Of a stretch of 64,000 bases of DNA, positions 43,041 to 52,043 are shown in pieces (position 1 is the first letter of the stretch; each line of letters opens with the position of its first letter). The notes under the pieces are model-generated. The model searched no databases. It worked only from the letters and a program-made list of their open reading frames with translations, and was not told where the DNA came from. The translations under genes were made by a program, and so were the position numbers. The stretch is from Paenibacillus gorillae (lineage in GTDB: Bacteria; Bacillota; Bacilli; Paenibacillales; Paenibacillaceae): NCBI RefSeq assembly GCF_000513275.1, contig NZ_CBVJ010000046.1:1-64000 (forward strand), in the 5' to 3' direction.

Positions 43041-44701
43041 GCGTTATTCCCTCCGTTATCAAGCGACTTTGGATCTACAGTAATGCCTTGCTGGCGAAGT
43101 GCTGCCGCGACATCCGCACGCATGCCATACCAATTCTTGTTCGTATGCGCACCGAGAGACAACTGTCCATTATCAATGCGGAGCCAAATGCGCCGGTGCT
43201 GCCAGTACGAGCCCATCAGCAATCCAATCATAGAAATCGTCGCGCCGATCCATACGTACGGCAGAGCCTTATCCATACGGACGTTCAAATACGTGGAAGC
43301 TTCTGAGAAATCTACATTTTCCATACCCTGCACTTTGATTTCCAGCTTGTCCGCGATCGAGGCGTTCAGCTGATCCTGGCCGAACTTTTCCTTGTCCTTC
43401 TGCATTGGGAAGTACATATAAGGCTGTCCCTTTTCGGGCAGGCCCGGTCCGGTAATCAGGAAAATAAAGGCCGGGGCATTGGGCTCGCGGCTGAGTGTTA
43501 CAGGCTCGCCGTCGTCACCTACCGCGAATTCCATATAGTTCGCAACCAGCTTTAAATGATAGACTCCCAAATCATATTCGAGCGGCGCATCCTTCATCGG
43601 CAAATCGAAGGGGCCGTACGTCTCGCCGGTTGCTTTGTTAATCAGTACCGGCTTGACTCCTTTCAGCTTGGGCGTTACATCATAGTCGAACTGATAGAGC
43701 TTCAAGCCTTTGTATTGCAGCGGACTGTTGACAGCAATATTATGCCGCTCAACCTCACGCAACTCAGGCTTGGCTGACGTATCTCCGCACTGGCTTTCGC
43801 AGGTGTAAAGCACCGCTTTCGTCTCATAAAGCTTGGCGCGGGCTTTCCCTTTCAGCTCCTCTGGCAGTTCATCGTCGGAGTAGTAGGTCACTGTAAATTT
43901 CTCGTTCTTCACATAGTAATTCGTATCATCAATATGAACGATATCGCCGTCAGGTATCGTTACATATTTATCCATCTGCCAGCCTGGAATACCTCTTGCC
44001 AGAATAGCCAGCAAGAATAGGATTAGGCCGATGTGGTTAATGTAAGGTCCCCATCTGCTGAAACGGTTTTTCTCTGCCAGCAGCGCCGTCCCGTCCGAGT
44101 AAATCCGGTAGCGCTTACGCTTTAGCTGATTGCCGAAGCTTTGCACCCACTCTTCTGCACTACCGTCAATTTGAGAAGCGTACACCGTCTTTTGACGATT
44201 AATGAATCTCAGATGCTTGCGGACCTGCTGCTTGCTAAGCGCGCGATACAGCGGCAGAACACGGTCGAGACTGCAAATGACGAGTGAGGTTCCGATCATA
44301 ACGAGCAGCGTTATGAACCACCAGGATTCATAAGTATGCGACAATCCCAGCTTATAATAAATCTGGCCGGGAATCCCGTATTGCTCCTTATAGTAGGTGG
44401 ACGGCTCGAAATTGTTTAAGAACGAATCCTCTTGCGGATAAATCGTTCCGAGAGTCGCAGAAACGAGCGTCAAAACAATTAAATAAACGGCGATTTTGAC
44501 CGAGGAGAAAAAATTCCATACCCGGTCGATGATGCTTGGATTGCTCTTCTGCGAACGGCGGGCAACCCCGTCATAACGCATTTCAAGAGGTGTGTCCGAT
44601 TCGGCATTCTCCATCAGAGGCTTGCCGCAGCTTTCGCAGAGCACCGTACCTACAGCATTCTGATGCCCGCATTCGCATTTCGTGTTATGTAGCGATAACA
44701 C
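43037..44701 (-). CDS. resB: Cytochrome c biogenesis protein ResB
   Basis: Works with ResC in heme export and attachment. 554 residues: an N-terminal zinc-ribbon-like segment CECGHQNAVGTVLCESCGK (cysteines at about 9, 11, 22 and 25), then membrane segments at about 68-88, 125-147 and 185-205, a large extracellular domain (about 215-490) and a final membrane segment near 495-515. The N-terminal Cys motif is also found in B. subtilis ResB. It follows resA by 11 bases. Confidence 0.92.
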   Translation of the reverse strand: MLSLHNTKCECGHQNAVGTVLCESCGKPLMENAESDTPLEMRYDGVARRSQKSNPSIIDRVWNFFSSVKIAVYLIVLTLVSATLGTIYPQEDSFLNNFEPSTYYKEQYGIPGQIYYKLGLSHTYESWWFITLLVMIGTSLVICSLDRVLPLYRALSKQQVRKHLRFINRQKTVYASQIDGSAEEWVQSFGNQLKRKRYRIYSDGTALLAEKNRFSRWGPYINHIGLILFLLAILARGIPGWQMDKYVTIPDGDIVHIDDTNYYVKNEKFTVTYYSDDELPEELKGKARAKLYETKAVLYTCESQCGDTSAKPELREVERHNIAVNSPLQYKGLKLYQFDYDVTPKLKGVKPVLINKATGETYGPFDLPMKDAPLEYDLGVYHLKLVANYMEFAVGDDGEPVTLSREPNAPAFIFLITGPGLPEKGQPYMYFPMQKDKEKFGQDQLNASIADKLEIKVQGMENVDFSEASTYLNVRMDKALPYVWIGATISMIGLLMGSYWQHRRIWLRIDNGQLSLGAHTNKNWYGMRADVAAALRQQGITVDPKSLDNGGNNA

Positions 44702-44712
44702 CGTGAAACCTC

Positions 44713-45243
44713 CTAATACTTCAGCAGCTCAATAACCCGCTCATCAATATCCTGTTCCGTCATGCCGCCGACCTTGATCTCCATGATCTTTCCGTCGGGC
44801 TTCACGAAAAATGTCGTTGGATATGACCTTAGCCCATAGCTGCGTTCCGTCTTCTTGTTGACATCTCTTAAGATGGGATAGTTCAGCTCGAAGCGGCGGA
44901 CGAAATTGTTGACCGTCAGCGTATCCTCGCTCAAGTTGATTGCCAATATTTCCAGACCCTCGTCCTTCCATTTGGCGAACTGCCGCTCGAACTCCGGCAT
45001 CTCCTTTACGCATGGCGGACAAAATGTGCCCCAGAAATTGATGACAACTGCTTTACCCTTATAGTCCGACAATTGATGCGTATTGCCTTGCAAATCGACA
45101 AGCGTAAAGTCTGGCGGTGTTCCGCCGACCTTCGGTATGCCGTCCTCTTTGGCTGCGAACAGGCTCGTGCCGATCGCATAACCTCCGACTATTAATACGG
45201 CAAGCAAAATAACGATTTGAACGGGTCTTCGGTACTTGCCCAT
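44713..45243 (-). CDS. resA: Thiol-disulfide oxidoreductase ResA
   Basis: Extracellular, membrane-anchored thioredoxin-like protein that reduces the heme-binding cysteines of apocytochrome c. 176 residues with an N-terminal anchor (VQIVILLAVLIVGGYAIG, about 8-25) and the thioredoxin fold with active site FCPPCVKEMPEF (Cys-Pro-Pro-Cys, about 75-78) and cis-Pro segment RSYPTTFFV. The active-site CPPC differs from the CEPC of B. subtilis ResA. First gene of resABCDE. Confidence 0.93.
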   Translation of the reverse strand: MGKYRRPVQIVILLAVLIVGGYAIGTSLFAAKEDGIPKVGGTPPDFTLVDLQGNTHQLSDYKGKAVVINFWGTFCPPCVKEMPEFERQFAKWKDEGLEILAINLSEDTLTVNNFVRRFELNYPILRDVNKKTERSYGLRSYPTTFFVKPDGKIMEIKVGGMTEQDIDERVIELLKY

Positions 45244-45311
45244 CTTGCCTTCACCTGCATTTCATTCTTTGTCAGCTTTGCAATTTGAATAGTTCCATTA
45301 TAACGAAAATT

Positions 45312-45335
45312 GGGCGGCAATTACCGTTGCCGCCG
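45312..45335 (-). terminator. Hairpin after rluB
   Basis: Minus strand GGCGGCAA/TTGCCGCC stem with a six-base loop, then CAATTTTCG; it overlaps the resA upstream region and is followed by TATAAT (45299-45304 reversed), a possible -10 box for resA. The T run is weak. Confidence 0.5.
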
Positions 45336-45339
45336 TTTA

Positions 45340-46080
45340 CTATTTATGAATTTTGTGTGTCTTGCGCGCTGCTTCCCGCAGCTCTTTCACTTCTACCGGG
45401 GTCAAATGCCGGAACTGTCCCCGAGCCATATTATGCAAGCCCAGATCGCCAAACTTGACCCTCCGAAGCCGAATGACAGGGTGCTTAATTGCATCAAACA
45501 TACGGCGGACCTGACGGTTGCGCCCCTCATAGATCGTAATTCGGATCGTGGACTGCTTCCCTTCAGGATCAACGTCCTGGTATTCTGCTTCGGCAGGTGC
45601 GGTCATGCCATCTTCAAGCATTACACCCTTCTTAAGCTGGTCAAGCAGAGAACCATGCGGTACACCTTCTACTGTTGCATAATATGTCTTAGGTACATGA
45701 TGACTCGGATGCGTCAACAGGTTGGCGAATTCGCCATCATTCGTAAGCAGCAGAAGCCCTTCCGTATCGTAATCGAGCCGCCCTACCGGATAGACTCTCT
45801 CTCGAATGCCGGGCAAAAAATCAGCCACCACTTTGCGCCCTTGCGGATCCTTTGCGCTCGTGATGACACCTTTAGGTTTATTGAGCATCAAATAAACTTT
45901 TTTCTCGCTTCGGATGGGCTTGCCATTAACAGTAATGACATCGGTTGCCGAATCCGCTTTGACGCCAAGGGTCGTTACTTTCTCTCCATTCACTTCCACC
46001 TGGCCCGCCAAAATCATTTCTTCGCATTTGCGCCGGGATGCGATGCCCGCTTGCGCTAATATTTTTTGTAAACGTTCCAA
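45340..46080 (-). CDS. rluB: 23S rRNA pseudouridine synthase RluB
   Basis: Modifies a uridine in helix 90 of 23S rRNA (2605 in E. coli numbering). TTG at 46080 is chosen as start since GAGGTG lies six bases upstream and it yields the usual LERLQKILAQAGIASRRKCEE S4-like N-terminus. 246 residues. Catalytic Asp is in GRLDYDTEGLLLLTNDG (about 98-114), and EGRNRQVRRMF is the conserved late motif. It lies between spmB and resA, as in B. subtilis. Confidence 0.93.
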   Translation of the reverse strand: MERLQKILAQAGIASRRKCEEMILAGQVEVNGEKVTTLGVKADSATDVITVNGKPIRSEKKVYLMLNKPKGVITSAKDPQGRKVVADFLPGIRERVYPVGRLDYDTEGLLLLTNDGEFANLLTHPSHHVPKTYYATVEGVPHGSLLDQLKKGVMLEDGMTAPAEAEYQDVDPEGKQSTIRITIYEGRNRQVRRMFDAIKHPVIRLRRVKFGDLGLHNMARGQFRHLTPVEVKELREAARKTHKIHK

Positions 46081-46134
46081 TGCTTTCACCTCAAACTCCA
46101 TCATACCGATATGGAGAGCAAAGCACAAGCAATG

Positions 46135-46668
46135 TTAACCAAATATGTACAAGCAAATCATAATTGCCGCAATAAATCCGACCAGATCGGAAAAAAGGCC
46201 AACTTTCAGAGCATATCTAGACTTTCTGATACCGATCGCGCCGAAGTATACAGTCAATACATAAAGGGTTGTGTCCGTACTTCCTTGGATCGTAGAAGCG
46301 ATGCGGCCGATCATGGAATCAGGTCCATGCGTCTGAATAAGATCGGCAGTAAAAGCAAGTGAGCCCGCTCCTGTCAGAGGCCTGAGAATGCCCAGCGGCA
46401 GTATTTCACTAGGAACATGCAGCCAATCGAACAAGGGCTGAACGGCCCCCAGCATCATATCCATCGCGCCTGATGCGCGAAACATGCTAATCGCAACCAT
46501 CATGCCGACCAGATGAGGAATAATATTAATCGCAGTGCCGAAGCCGTCTTTGGCACCCTCGACAAAGGTTTCGTAAACCGGAACTTTGCGAAAAGCCGCA
46601 TATAAAGGAATGAATACGATAATAGCAGGAATTAGCCATGAAGAGGCGCGTGTAAAGAGCTCAAGCAA
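46135..46668 (-). CDS. spmB: Spore maturation protein SpmB
   Basis: Membrane protein that with SpmA aids spore core dehydration. 177 residues with four to five hydrophobic segments. TTG at 46668 is chosen: GGGAGGTGG is five bases upstream and it gives LLELFTRASSWLIPAIIVF at the start. Conserved middle: YETFVEGAKDGFGTAINIIPHLVGMMVAI and the nucleoside-gate-like GSTDTTLYVLTVYFG. It overlaps the spmA end by eight bases. Confidence 0.9.
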   Translation of the reverse strand: MLELFTRASSWLIPAIIVFIPLYAAFRKVPVYETFVEGAKDGFGTAINIIPHLVGMMVAISMFRASGAMDMMLGAVQPLFDWLHVPSEILPLGILRPLTGAGSLAFTADLIQTHGPDSMIGRIASTIQGSTDTTLYVLTVYFGAIGIRKSRYALKVGLFSDLVGFIAAIMICLYIFG

Positions 46669-47356
46669 TCGTTCCACCTCCCGGCGAGGCGGCGGACAGA
46701 CTATCGGCTGCCGGATGCTGTACCGCATGCGTCTTGTCTATCTTTCTCTTCCTTTTATTTATGGAAGGCGGCGGCGCCGATTTACTGCGGCGGCGGTACC
46801 AGCGGTCGGCAGCAATTGCTGCTCCGGTAGCGATAATTGTGGCCGCAAGCGTTGTCCCGACAATTTCAGTCGGGTTGGCAGAGCCGTAATTCATTCGGAT
46901 CGCAATTAACGTGGTCGGGATGAGCGTTATACTGGAGGTATTCAGCGCCAGCAGCGTACACATGGCAGGCGTGGCGGTCTGAGGATCCGGGTTCAGCTTT
47001 TGCAATTCCTGCATTGCCTTGATTCCCATCGGCGTAGCCGCATTGCCAAGTCCAAATAAGTTGGCACTCAGATTACTCATAATATAGCCTAGTGCGGGAT
47101 GATTTTTTGGAACATCGGGAAAAAGCAGCCGGACGACAGGGCTGAGCAGCCGTGCCAGCTTCTTAAGCAGCCCTGCATCGTCAGCAATACGCATCATACC
47201 TAACCAAAATACCATAATGCTGATAAGCCCGAAACTTACAGTGACGCCCGACTTGGCGCCATCGAAAGCGGCTTGCGTAACGGCGTCAATCTGACCGTTC
47301 GCCGCCGCCGCTATTACGCTTACTACGATAAAAAACAACCATATCCAGTTTACCAC
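46661..47356 (-). CDS. spmA: Spore maturation protein SpmA
   Basis: Partner of SpmB. GTG at 47356 has GGGGGAGG eight bases upstream and gives 231 residues. FWLGMMRIADDAGLLKKLARLLSP, ANLFGLGNAATPMGIKAMQ and SSITLIPTTLIAIR are the family blocks, forming about five membrane segments. The C-terminus carries some 40 extra basic and Ser/Pro-rich residues after the last membrane segment compared with the B. subtilis protein of about 196 residues. The extension overlaps the spmB ribosome binding site region. Confidence 0.9.
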   Translation of the reverse strand: MVNWIWLFFIVVSVIAAAANGQIDAVTQAAFDGAKSGVTVSFGLISIMVFWLGMMRIADDAGLLKKLARLLSPVVRLLFPDVPKNHPALGYIMSNLSANLFGLGNAATPMGIKAMQELQKLNPDPQTATPAMCTLLALNTSSITLIPTTLIAIRMNYGSANPTEIVGTTLAATIIATGAAIAADRWYRRRSKSAPPPSINKRKRKIDKTHAVQHPAADSLSAASPGGGTIA

Positions 47357-47374
47357 TGTGGCCGCCTCCCCCAA

Positions 47375-48556
47375 TTAGCCGAATAATGCGTTAACGACTG
47401 ATACCAGCGATTGAATAAATGCTGGTTTTCCGTTACTGCTGTATTGCGCTTTCTTATAATCTGCAAGAGCAGATTTGGTCATCGGCTGCTTTTCCGGCAA
47501 ATGAAGACGTCTGCTGCCGTTCTCATAAATCGGAATCGCGGCGACCTTGTCCCCATTCAAATACCATTCAACGGTACCCCGTTCCCCTAACGCAAAGCGC
47601 GTTGAATTCGCATCCTCGACAACCAGCTTAGATTGCAGGCTTTCATTTTCAGACAGCGGATATTGGAAGGTCTGACCGATTATATACGGATAGCCGGCAA
47701 GCTCTTGCCCTTTGCTGGTGATTTCTACAAGAGGGTAATAGTTAAAGCCCCAATCCAGCATCGCCCGGTGATCATTCCAGTCATCGCCATCGTTAATCGT
47801 TACTGCTGCGAGCTGCTGGCCGTTACGCGTTGCGGAGCTTACCAGACACCGGAAGCTTAGCTTGGTATATCCGGTTTTGACCCCGTCAGCACCTTCGTAC
47901 ATCGTCAGCATTTTGTTTTTGTTTTTCCAGCTGTATTGCCAATTTTCATGCGGATTAGGTGCCGTCTTCACCTTCGTGCTGACGATCTCGGCGAATACCG
48001 GATTACGCAGCGCATATGCCGTCAGCTTGGCCAAATCGTTAGCAGACGAGTAGTGCCCGTCCTCATCCAGTCCATGGGGATTTTTGAACTGGCTATTTTC
48101 CAATCCCAGCAATTGAGCCTTCTCATTCATCAGAAGCACGAAGCCTTCCTCCGAACCGCCAACATGCTCAGAAATCGCTGTCGCTGCATCGTTGCCTGAG
48201 CGAAGCATAAGCCCATACAGCATATTAAGCAGTGTCATTTCTTCCCCCAGCTCCAAATAAATCGAAGAGCCTTCCCGATGCGCTGCGCGTTTGCTCGTCT
48301 TAACCGTATCTGACAGCTTGCCATGCTCGATAGCAACGATCGCCGTCATAATTTTGGTCAAGCTGGCAATACGCATTTGCTTATCTCCATCTTCGCTGTA
48401 GAGCAATCTCCCTGATTTGACATCTATCAAAGCGGAAGCCTTTGCATTAGTCTTGAGCGGTTTTATTTCAGCGTTTGCCGTCTTCTGAAAGCTTGTCCCG
48501 GCAAGCAGCGCTGCAAGAAACAATATGGGCAGCCGCCGCAGCTGTCTTCGTAACAT
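47375..48556 (-). CDS. dacB: D-alanyl-D-alanine carboxypeptidase DacB (PBP5*)
   Basis: Trims peptide side chains to control cross-linking of spore cortex. 393 residues from ATG at 48556 (AAAGGAG ten bases upstream). Signal peptide ends near ANA (about 30). Catalytic motifs: SLTK (SxxK), SGN, and KTGYT; a C-terminal beta domain and an amphipathic tail (QSLVSVVNALFG) that would hold it on the membrane. Followed by spmA and spmB, which work in the same process. Confidence 0.94.
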   Translation of the reverse strand: MLRRQLRRLPILFLAALLAGTSFQKTANAEIKPLKTNAKASALIDVKSGRLLYSEDGDKQMRIASLTKIMTAIVAIEHGKLSDTVKTSKRAAHREGSSIYLELGEEMTLLNMLYGLMLRSGNDAATAISEHVGGSEEGFVLLMNEKAQLLGLENSQFKNPHGLDEDGHYSSANDLAKLTAYALRNPVFAEIVSTKVKTAPNPHENWQYSWKNKNKMLTMYEGADGVKTGYTKLSFRCLVSSATRNGQQLAAVTINDGDDWNDHRAMLDWGFNYYPLVEITSKGQELAGYPYIIGQTFQYPLSENESLQSKLVVEDANSTRFALGERGTVEWYLNGDKVAAIPIYENGSRRLHLPEKQPMTKSALADYKKAQYSSNGKPAFIQSLVSVVNALFG

Positions 48557-48662
48557 AAGTACTGCAGCTCCTTTCGTTGTCAGTTCTGGATGCAAAATTA
48601 ACAGTCTTGTACATCTATATGCGTTACGGGGCCAAAACAGACTTTACAGTGATCTTGAAATG

Positions 48663-48684
48663 AAAAACTGCCCTTTCGGGCAGT
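48663..48684 (-). terminator. Intrinsic terminator after ytfJ
   Basis: Minus strand ACTGCCC-GAAA-GGGCAGT with a stable tetraloop, followed by TTTTCATTT; 12 bases past the ytfJ stop. dacB must therefore have its own promoter in 48557-48660. Confidence 0.92.
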
Positions 48685-48695
48685 CATTCCCTCAT

Positions 48696-49154
48696 TTAGA
48701 TAAGGGTATCGCTTCCGTCCGATATATAATCATGGGATCGGGATGGCGACTTCATCATGGATTGAACTTTATCGAATACCTGCGGTGCAGAATCGATAAT
48801 ACGCTCCAGCAAATGCGTCTGATTGTCCAGCGGAACGACTCTAACGCCTTGCGTGCCTACAACGAGAAAAGCGATTGGCGTAATGGATACACCGCCGCCG
48901 CTGCCCCCGCCAAAAGGAAGAGAAACAGAAGCATTATGGTTATGCCCGTCCGATTGCGACGCGCCTTCGGAGCCGTCCATACGGATATCACTGCCGCCGG
49001 CTACAAAACCGAAGCCAACTTTGGATATTGGCATAATAATGCTGCCGTCCGGCGTCTGTACCGGGTCGCCAACAATCGTATTTACGTCCACCATTTCCTT
49101 AATGTTTTCCATTGCTGTTTGCATTAAGCCTTGAATTGGATGTTCAGCAGCCAT
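48696..49154 (-). CDS. ytfJ: Sporulation protein YtfJ (GerW family)
   Basis: 152 residues; begins MAAEHPIQGLMQTAMENIKEMVDVNTIVGDPV and carries the glycine-rich FGGGSGGGVSITPIAFLVVG segment with conserved GVRVVPLD. GerW/YtfJ is needed for germination with some germinants in B. subtilis. It follows the ytfI-like gene closely, as in B. subtilis where this pair is at a distant locus; here it lies between scpB and dacB. Confidence 0.9.
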   Translation of the reverse strand: MAAEHPIQGLMQTAMENIKEMVDVNTIVGDPVQTPDGSIIMPISKVGFGFVAGGSDIRMDGSEGASQSDGHNHNASVSLPFGGGSGGGVSITPIAFLVVGTQGVRVVPLDNQTHLLERIIDSAPQVFDKVQSMMKSPSRSHDYISDGSDTLI

Positions 49155-49248
49155 GTTGTTGAAGCCTCCTCTTTGCGCTTATAGGATAAGGACTTACCTA
49201 CGCTTTTTGTATTGTGCACAGTTTGAGACGGAGTATGTACGTTTGCGT

Positions 49249-49938
49249 TTAAGCCTTGGACAATATATTCTGCCACTCCTTCACACCTCCTTTTGACTTT
49301 TTCGCACTTCTCAGTAAATGAATGCCTGCAACGATGGCATGGCCAAAGCGAATTTGTGCCGTACATGACCATTCTGTCGAAAACGAAGCTTTACTATAGT
49401 TTGGCTGCACCTGCAGCTGCGGATCTGCCTTCAGTCTAAGCAATTGCGACATGATGCCCAGCATCGTCGTTTTGACTGACCATACCCCGCCTGTCGCCAT
49501 TGCTGTCCACATCGCATCACCGACGCCGATCTCTGTCGCCCAATACCACTGCTTCAATTGTACCTTGCTTAACGTCTGCTTCACCCAGCTTGGCAAATGG
49601 CTCGTCAATTGAATAACTTGCTTAAACGTTTCTATACCTTTCATGACCCGCTCAAATCCTACTTCGTCATCCTTTTCCTGCGTGCTGATCATTCCCGCCC
49701 CGCTGCCCGTCATTTCTTGATGCAGCTTGAATACACGTCCATAAAACTCTACAGTCGGGATATGCATTTGATAGCTGACCAATCCGAACAAGCCTTTTAC
49801 ATCAAATTCAATATCGTCATTGCTGCCTGTCTTGCGAATATGCCCGTGGATCACGATCGGGGAAACGTACACAATTATCAAGAGGAGCAGCAAAAAAAGA
49901 ACGGCCGCCGTAATCCAGCCGTAAAGGGAACCGTACAT
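49249..49938 (-). CDS. DUF2953 membrane protein (YtfI-like)
   Basis: 229 residues: an N-terminal membrane segment (ITAAVLFLLLLLIIVYVSPIV, cut to about 9-28), then a soluble part with DIEFDVKGLFGLVSYQMHIP and, near the end, the conserved TEIGVGDAMWTAMATGGVW. Its pairing with ytfJ matches B. subtilis ytfI-ytfJ. Its function is not known, though expression in the sporulating cell is likely from the pairing. Confidence 0.85.
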   Translation of the reverse strand: MYGSLYGWITAAVLFLLLLLIIVYVSPIVIHGHIRKTGSNDDIEFDVKGLFGLVSYQMHIPTVEFYGRVFKLHQEMTGSGAGMISTQEKDDEVGFERVMKGIETFKQVIQLTSHLPSWVKQTLSKVQLKQWYWATEIGVGDAMWTAMATGGVWSVKTTMLGIMSQLLRLKADPQLQVQPNYSKASFSTEWSCTAQIRFGHAIVAGIHLLRSAKKSKGGVKEWQNILSKA

Positions 49939-49982
49939 CCATGCTTCCTCCGTTTTCCGAAATTGGGTTTATCTTATTATGA

Positions 49983-50018
49983 CAAAAAACAAGCCCGCTT
50001 TATTCAGCGGACTTGTTT
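49983..50018 (-). terminator. Second terminator between scpB and the ytfI-like gene
   Basis: Minus strand AACAAGTCCGCT pairs with AGCGGGCTTGTT and runs into TTTTTTG. It lies 45 bases before the ytfI-like start and some 55 bases after the scpB terminator, so two terminators follow each other with no gene between. Confidence 0.85.
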
Positions 50019-50072
50019 GCATTGTATAAACTCACCAAAAAGCTGCTAGTTTGGATTGTGCTTAATAGACAG

Positions 50073-50103
50073 AAAAAGCCGTCGAGATAAATCTCGACAG
50101 CCT
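50073..50103 (-). terminator. Intrinsic terminator of scpB
   Basis: Minus strand GCTGTCGAGA-TTTA-TCTCGACGGC followed by TTTTTC, about ten bases past the scpB stop. Confidence 0.9.
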
Positions 50104-50113
50104 GTGTTCCGTT

Positions 50114-50740
50114 CTATTCAACATGCTTGTTCTCGGAAATCGGTATAAACTCATCAATCGTCGTCTGTCTTTCGCCAAGACGCTCGAACAGCATTTGCGT
50201 TTGCTCCTCCAGCGCCTCTTCCATGTCCACCTGTTTCGGTTCGGGCAATGACTTAATGCTTGGCAGGCCGAAATAATCTAAAAATGATTTCGTCGTTCCG
50301 TAAAGAATCGGCCGTCCAATTGCCTCCGCCCTTCCTACTTCTTCAATTAAATCTTTGGACACGAGCGACTGGATCGCTCTGTCACTCTTAACGCCCCGAA
50401 TCTCTTCGATGTCGATTCGTGTAATCGGCTGCCTATAAGCTACAATCGACAGCGTCTCAAGCGCAGCTTGCGACAGCTGGGAACGGGTAGGCGTGTAAGC
50501 CATCCGCTCGAAGTAATCGGCATGATCCGGATGCGTCGTAAGCCGGTAGGAGCCAGCAACTTCCGCAACCTGAATGCCCCGCTCCTCACGCGCTAAATCC
50601 CGGTGCAGCTCATACACGAGATCGGCAGCCAGATCGGCGTCCAGCTGCATAATATCGGCTAGCTGGCGCTTGTTCAATCCCTCATCGCCGGCCATAAAGA
50701 GCAAGCCCTCAATAATCGACTTCAATTTCGGATAATCCAC
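50114..50740 (-). CDS. scpB: Segregation and condensation protein ScpB
   Basis: Winged-helix subunit of the SMC-ScpAB condensin. 208 residues with two winged-helix domains; KSIIEGLLFMAGDEGLNKRQLADI at the start and TLSIVAYRQPITRIDIEEIRGV and LVSKDLIEEVGRAEAIGRPILYGTT (shown in part) are the family blocks. The start is GTG at 50740, within the last 11 codons of scpA, so translation is coupled. Confidence 0.94.
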   Translation of the reverse strand: MDYPKLKSIIEGLLFMAGDEGLNKRQLADIMQLDADLAADLVYELHRDLAREERGIQVAEVAGSYRLTTHPDHADYFERMAYTPTRSQLSQAALETLSIVAYRQPITRIDIEEIRGVKSDRAIQSLVSKDLIEEVGRAEAIGRPILYGTTKSFLDYFGLPSIKSLPEPKQVDMEEALEEQTQMLFERLGERQTTIDEFIPISENKHVE

Positions 50741-51488
50741 TGTCCGCAGCTTCCCCTCTCCAATGAATGACGATATCTTCGAATAAAGTGTGCTGGAAGC
50801 AGCGAATATGTTTCATTTTCATCAACTCCAGAATGGCTAGAAACGTAACGACGACCTCATGCTTGTCCATATTCTCACGGATAAGCTTGGAGAATCGCAC
50901 CGTCTCAAACTGGCGCAGCACCTCAACGATATCGCGAATGCGGTCCTTTACCGATATTTCATCCCTTTGAACAGTCGCTACGATATTGCGGCGCGCCGCT
51001 CTGCGAATCGCCCGCTGGAACGCGGCAACAATATCAGAGACGTGAAGCCCTTCAAGCGGGTTCACGTCTTCCTTCTTCAAGTAGGGTGTCATATCGTCAG
51101 GCTCGCGTGAATAGACGAGGCTCCGCTCCAGCTCCTTCTCCCGGAGCTGTTCGGCAATCTGCTTGAACTTCCGGTATTCAACGAGCTTCTGGATCAGCTC
51201 ATCGCGCGGGTCAAGTCCGTCATCCTGCCAATCTTCATATTCATCCTCAAATACGGGAGGCTTCGGCAGCAGCTGCTTGCTCTTTATCGACAGCAGCGTG
51301 GCTGCCATCACAAGAAATTCGCTCGTCACGTCCAGCTCCAGCTCTTTCATTGCATGCAAATATTCCATGTATTGATCGGTAATCTCGCTGATCGATACTT
51401 CATGGATATCAATCTCAGCCTTGTCGATGAGATGCAGCAGCAAATCGAGCGGCCCTTCGAATGATTCAAGCTTGTAAAGCACTGTCAC
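50709..51488 (-). CDS. scpA: Segregation and condensation protein ScpA
   Basis: Kleisin that bridges SMC heads in chromosome condensation. 259 residues; the N-terminal YKLESFEGPLDLLLHLIDKAEID (contacts the SMC neck) and the C-terminal winged helix VVVTFLAILELMKMKHIRCFQ (contacts the SMC head) are conserved. It follows ribH by 31 bases, where B. subtilis has ribT and other genes in between. Confidence 0.95.
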   Translation of the reverse strand: MTVLYKLESFEGPLDLLLHLIDKAEIDIHEVSISEITDQYMEYLHAMKELELDVTSEFLVMAATLLSIKSKQLLPKPPVFEDEYEDWQDDGLDPRDELIQKLVEYRKFKQIAEQLREKELERSLVYSREPDDMTPYLKKEDVNPLEGLHVSDIVAAFQRAIRRAARRNIVATVQRDEISVKDRIRDIVEVLRQFETVRFSKLIRENMDKHEVVVTFLAILELMKMKHIRCFQHTLFEDIVIHWRGEAADSGLSEIEVDY

Positions 51489-51519
51489 TTCGTATTTCCT
51501 CCCGGCAATTGTCTATCCC

Positions 51520-51990
51520 TTAATTATGCAGCATTTTCGTTAAATTTGCCATCTCAATTGCAGATGCTGCTGCTTCATAGCCTTTGTTGCCGGCTTTTGT
51601 GCCTGCACGCTCAATCGCTTGCTCGATAGAATCGACTGTCAACACGCCGAAAATTGTCGGTACGCCAGTCTTCAGCGCAATTGCCGCAACACCTTTCGCC
51701 GCCTCATTGCAGACGAAATCGAAATGCGGCGTTGACCCTCTGATAACAGCGCCAAGTGTTATAACCGCATCGTATTTACCGCTCTCTGCCATTTTTTGCG
51801 CGATCAGCGGAATTTCGAATGCCCCCGGCACCCATGCAACTTCTACATCGCTGTCCTGTGCCCCGTGACGCTTGAACGCATCAAGTGCTCCGCCCAGCAG
51901 CTTGCTGGAAATAAACTCGTTGAATCTGCCTACTACAACTCCAAATTTCAAACCTTCCGATACTAAATGTCCCTCATATACATGCGGCAT
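51520..51990 (-). CDS. ribH: 6,7-dimethyl-8-ribityllumazine synthase
   Basis: Penultimate step of riboflavin synthesis; 60-subunit capsids in Bacillus. 156 residues; [48 protein letters not shown] (active-site His, shown in part) and [16 protein letters not shown] are diagnostic. GGAGG precedes the ATG. Last gene of ribD-ribE-ribBA-ribH. Confidence 0.97.
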   Translation of the reverse strand: MPHVYEGHLVSEGLKFGVVVGRFNEFISSKLLGGALDAFKRHGAQDSDVEVAWVPGAFEIPLIAQKMAESGKYDAVITLGAVIRGSTPHFDFVCNEAAKGVAAIALKTGVPTIFGVLTVDSIEQAIERAGTKAGNKGYEAAASAIEMANLTKMLHN

Positions 51991-52043
51991 AATTAATTTC
52001 CTCCCATTAATCGTTTCTTTTATAGTGGTTATTGCTGGTGTCG

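Noticed and set aside
46661..46728. spmB start at 46728 giving 197 residues
   Set aside because: This start lies inside spmA with no ribosome binding site; the TTG at 46668 has GGGAGGTGG in the right place.
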